DNA from: Melioribacter sp.
GTDB taxonomy: Bacteria; Bacteroidota; Ignavibacteria; Ignavibacteriales; Melioribacteraceae
NCBI GenBank assembly: GCA_003155655.1
Contig: PMDS01000023.1
Span: 16,362-80,361, forward strand
Length of the DNA: 64,000 nucleotides
Direction: 5' to 3'
In this document: in pieces, positions 62,648 through 64,000 of the stretch
Numbering within the stretch: position 1 is the first letter of the stretch
How the letters are laid out: every line of letters starts with the position of its first letter
Program-made: the position numbers and the translations under genes
Notes under the pieces: generated by a model
What the model was told of the DNA's origin: nothing
Database searches by the model: none
What the model saw: the letters and a program-made list of their open reading frames with translations, nothing else

Positions 62648-63861
62648 GACCAATCCCTCACTAATTTTCTGTCGCCAATATATAGTTCGTTGGGCGAGTT
62701 TAGATCAAGCGCCCATTTCATTCTTTCAACGCCTTCTGTTATATCCTTGATTGTTCCGCAATAGCTAATTCTTAAATAACCATCCATACCAAATTCTTTG
62801 CCCGGAACGGTAAGTACCATAACTTTATCAATTAGAAATGCTGATAATTTATTTGAATCTTTTTCATAAGAAGAAAAATCTGCAAAGCAATAAAATGTTC
62901 CATCAGGAACGGTTACTTTAACGCCGCTGAATGAGCGAAGCTGTTCAATCAATACATTCCTGTTATTTTCGAGAGTTACCCGCAAATTTTCCACGCTGGA
63001 TTGAATTCCATTTAGCGCACCGGCGGCAGCTTTTTGAAGAAGCACAGACGGACCGGATGTTTGATGCCCTTGAATGTTTGACATAGCTTCGATTACTTTT
63101 TTATTTCCCACAGCCCAGCCAATTCTGAATCCGGTCATTGCATATTGCTTGGATACACCGTTGATTAATATGATTTTTGAATTTTCGACAGATTGTTTAG
63201 TGTAATCAAAAGCGCTGAGATGTTTTCTGCCATCGAAGATCAGGCGGTGGTAAATATCATCCATAATTAAATAAAGGTCTCTCTTTTCACAGAAATTTAC
63301 AATATCTGAAATGAATTCTTCCGAGTACATTGCACCGCTTGGATTATTAGGGCTGTTAATAATGACAGCTCTAGTGTAAGAGCCCACACGTTGTTCAATA
63401 TCTTTTAAGCGCGGATAAAATGTTCCATCTTCCGGCAAAGCTGCAACGCCAATAGCGCCGCAGAGTTTTGCCATATCCGGATAACTAACCCAGTAAGGCG
63501 CCGGATAAATTACTTCTTCCTGCGGATTTAAAATGGCTTGCAATGCAACCATTATTGCCTGCTTTGCGCCGCCGGATGCAATTACATTCTCTACATTTAC
63601 TTTTTTATGATAAAATTCCTCTGTGTAACGAATAATTGCTTTTTTCAATTCCGGAATTCCATCTGCAGGAGTGTATCTCACTTCACCAGTATTAAGTGAA
63701 TTAATTGCAGCCAGAAGAGCATCCATTGGTGCCCTGCTTTTGGGTTCGCCGCCGCCAAGATGAATTACAGGATCTCCTTTTTCTCTTAGGATAGCTGCTT
63801 TTTCATTTAGTGCTAATGTTGGGGATGCTTTAATTGATCTTGCTATTTGACTTAAACTCAT
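62644..63861 (-). CDS. Class I aminotransferase (aspartate-type)
   Basis: 405 residues. Fold type I with HLGGGEPKSRAP, NSPNNPSGAMYS, PLP lysine in INGVSKQYAMTGFRIGW and LRISYCGTIKDITEG. Overlaps pckA by 4 bases on the same strand, an arrangement that couples transamination to PEP formation. It shares the family but is clearly distinct from the copy at 54928-56121. A well-matched promoter lies about 40 bases upstream. Confidence 0.9.
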   Translation of the reverse strand: MSLSQIARSIKASPTLALNEKAAILREKGDPVIHLGGGEPKSRAPMDALLAAINSLNTGEVRYTPADGIPELKKAIIRYTEEFYHKKVNVENVIASGGAKQAIMVALQAILNPQEEVIYPAPYWVSYPDMAKLCGAIGVAALPEDGTFYPRLKDIEQRVGSYTRAVIINSPNNPSGAMYSEEFISDIVNFCEKRDLYLIMDDIYHRLIFDGRKHLSAFDYTKQSVENSKIILINGVSKQYAMTGFRIGWAVGNKKVIEAMSNIQGHQTSGPSVLLQKAAAGALNGIQSSVENLRVTLENNRNVLIEQLRSFSGVKVTVPDGTFYCFADFSSYEKDSNKLSAFLIDKVMVLTVPGKEFGMDGYLRISYCGTIKDITEGVERMKWALDLNSPNELYIGDRKLVRDWS

Positions 63862-63899
63862 AATGGGACCTATTCATATGTAAATTAATGTTGGTTTTG

Positions 63900-63931
63900 C
63901 AAAGTTATTGGCAATTGATATGATTATCAAG
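63900..63931 (-). promoter_or_regulatory. Bacteroidota-type promoter for aminotransferase-pckA operon
   Basis: On the minus strand CTTG (63931-63928), a 20-base spacer and TAACTTTG (63907-63900), a perfect TAnnTTTG, 39 bases before the ATG. Confidence 0.6.
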
Positions 63932-64000
63932 GATATTCTCGTCTAATTCACACAGCCTGTATTTATTATATATTTTCACTACTGTCCGGTTGAGGATAAA

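Noticed and set aside
1..64000. tRNA, rRNA, CRISPR array or intact insertion sequence
   Set aside because: I looked for cloverleaf-like segments, rRNA signatures, regularly spaced repeats and transposase genes and found none.

Overview
The window looks like chromosomal DNA of a Gram-negative member of the Ignavibacteria/Chlorobi-Bacteroidota group. It is AT-rich. It carries a PorV/PorQ-type outer-membrane protein and a secreted subtilase ending in the NYPNPFNPST-type sorting domain of the type IX secretion system, a TonB-dependent receptor of the Bacteroidota type, and candidate promoters of the Bacteroidota form (TTTG, 20 nt, TAnnTTTG). I cannot name a species from the sequence alone.

Layout. 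1-493 is the 3' end of an RseP-type site-2 protease. 546-4018 (minus) is an ECF sigma / anti-sigma / tandem TonB-C-domain operon. 4099-7252 (minus) holds a lipoprotein, AhpC peroxiredoxin, PorV-like protein and phosphoglycerate mutase. 7599-11588 is a mixed accessory stretch: a DUF4160/DUF2442 pair, TPM-domain protein, metallo-beta-lactamase-fold hydrolase, HicBA toxin-antitoxin, DinB and EamA proteins. 11719-23846 (plus) is the most striking region. It encodes a glycyl-radical activase, trans-4-hydroxyproline dehydratase (HypD), aminopeptidase P, proline dehydrogenase-like protein, a HOGA1-like aldolase, an AGXT-like aminotransferase, P5C dehydrogenase and an S37-type serine peptidase. Together they look like a collagen-peptide/hydroxyproline catabolic island with both a radical (oxygen-sensitive) and an oxidative branch. 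A SET-domain/membrane-protein pair interrupts it. 23877-26165 carries DUF2721, Aat and class II FBP aldolase, followed by a repeat-rich gene-free stretch. 26921-31391 is a two-component system with a TonB-dependent receptor.

31473-39504 (minus) encodes MBOAT, carrier protein, two near-identical FAAL-like adenylate-forming ligases and two SGNH proteins. This is the same set of parts as the Dlt system, but with a fatty-acid-type activating enzyme. 39626-43597 (minus) has a long coiled-coil protein, RmlA, a secreted unknown and a YbaK-type deacylase. 43912-54808 (plus) has an amino-sugar-kinase-like protein with an AmpG-like permease carrying a periplasmic insert, an ABC exporter with a LolA-like protein, SucC, a degenerate galactokinase-like protein, a TPR protein and AroE. 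54928-63861 has two class I aminotransferases, ATP-dependent PEP carboxykinase, a BNR-type lipoprotein and a broken type IX-secreted subtilase.

How the parts may work together: peptidases release Pro/Hyp, HypD or a proline-dehydrogenase-like enzyme opens two routes to P5C/glutamate or to pyruvate plus glyoxylate, and the aminotransferases and PckA at the right end could feed the carbon into central metabolism. These links are inferred from gene content and active-site residues; no searches were run.
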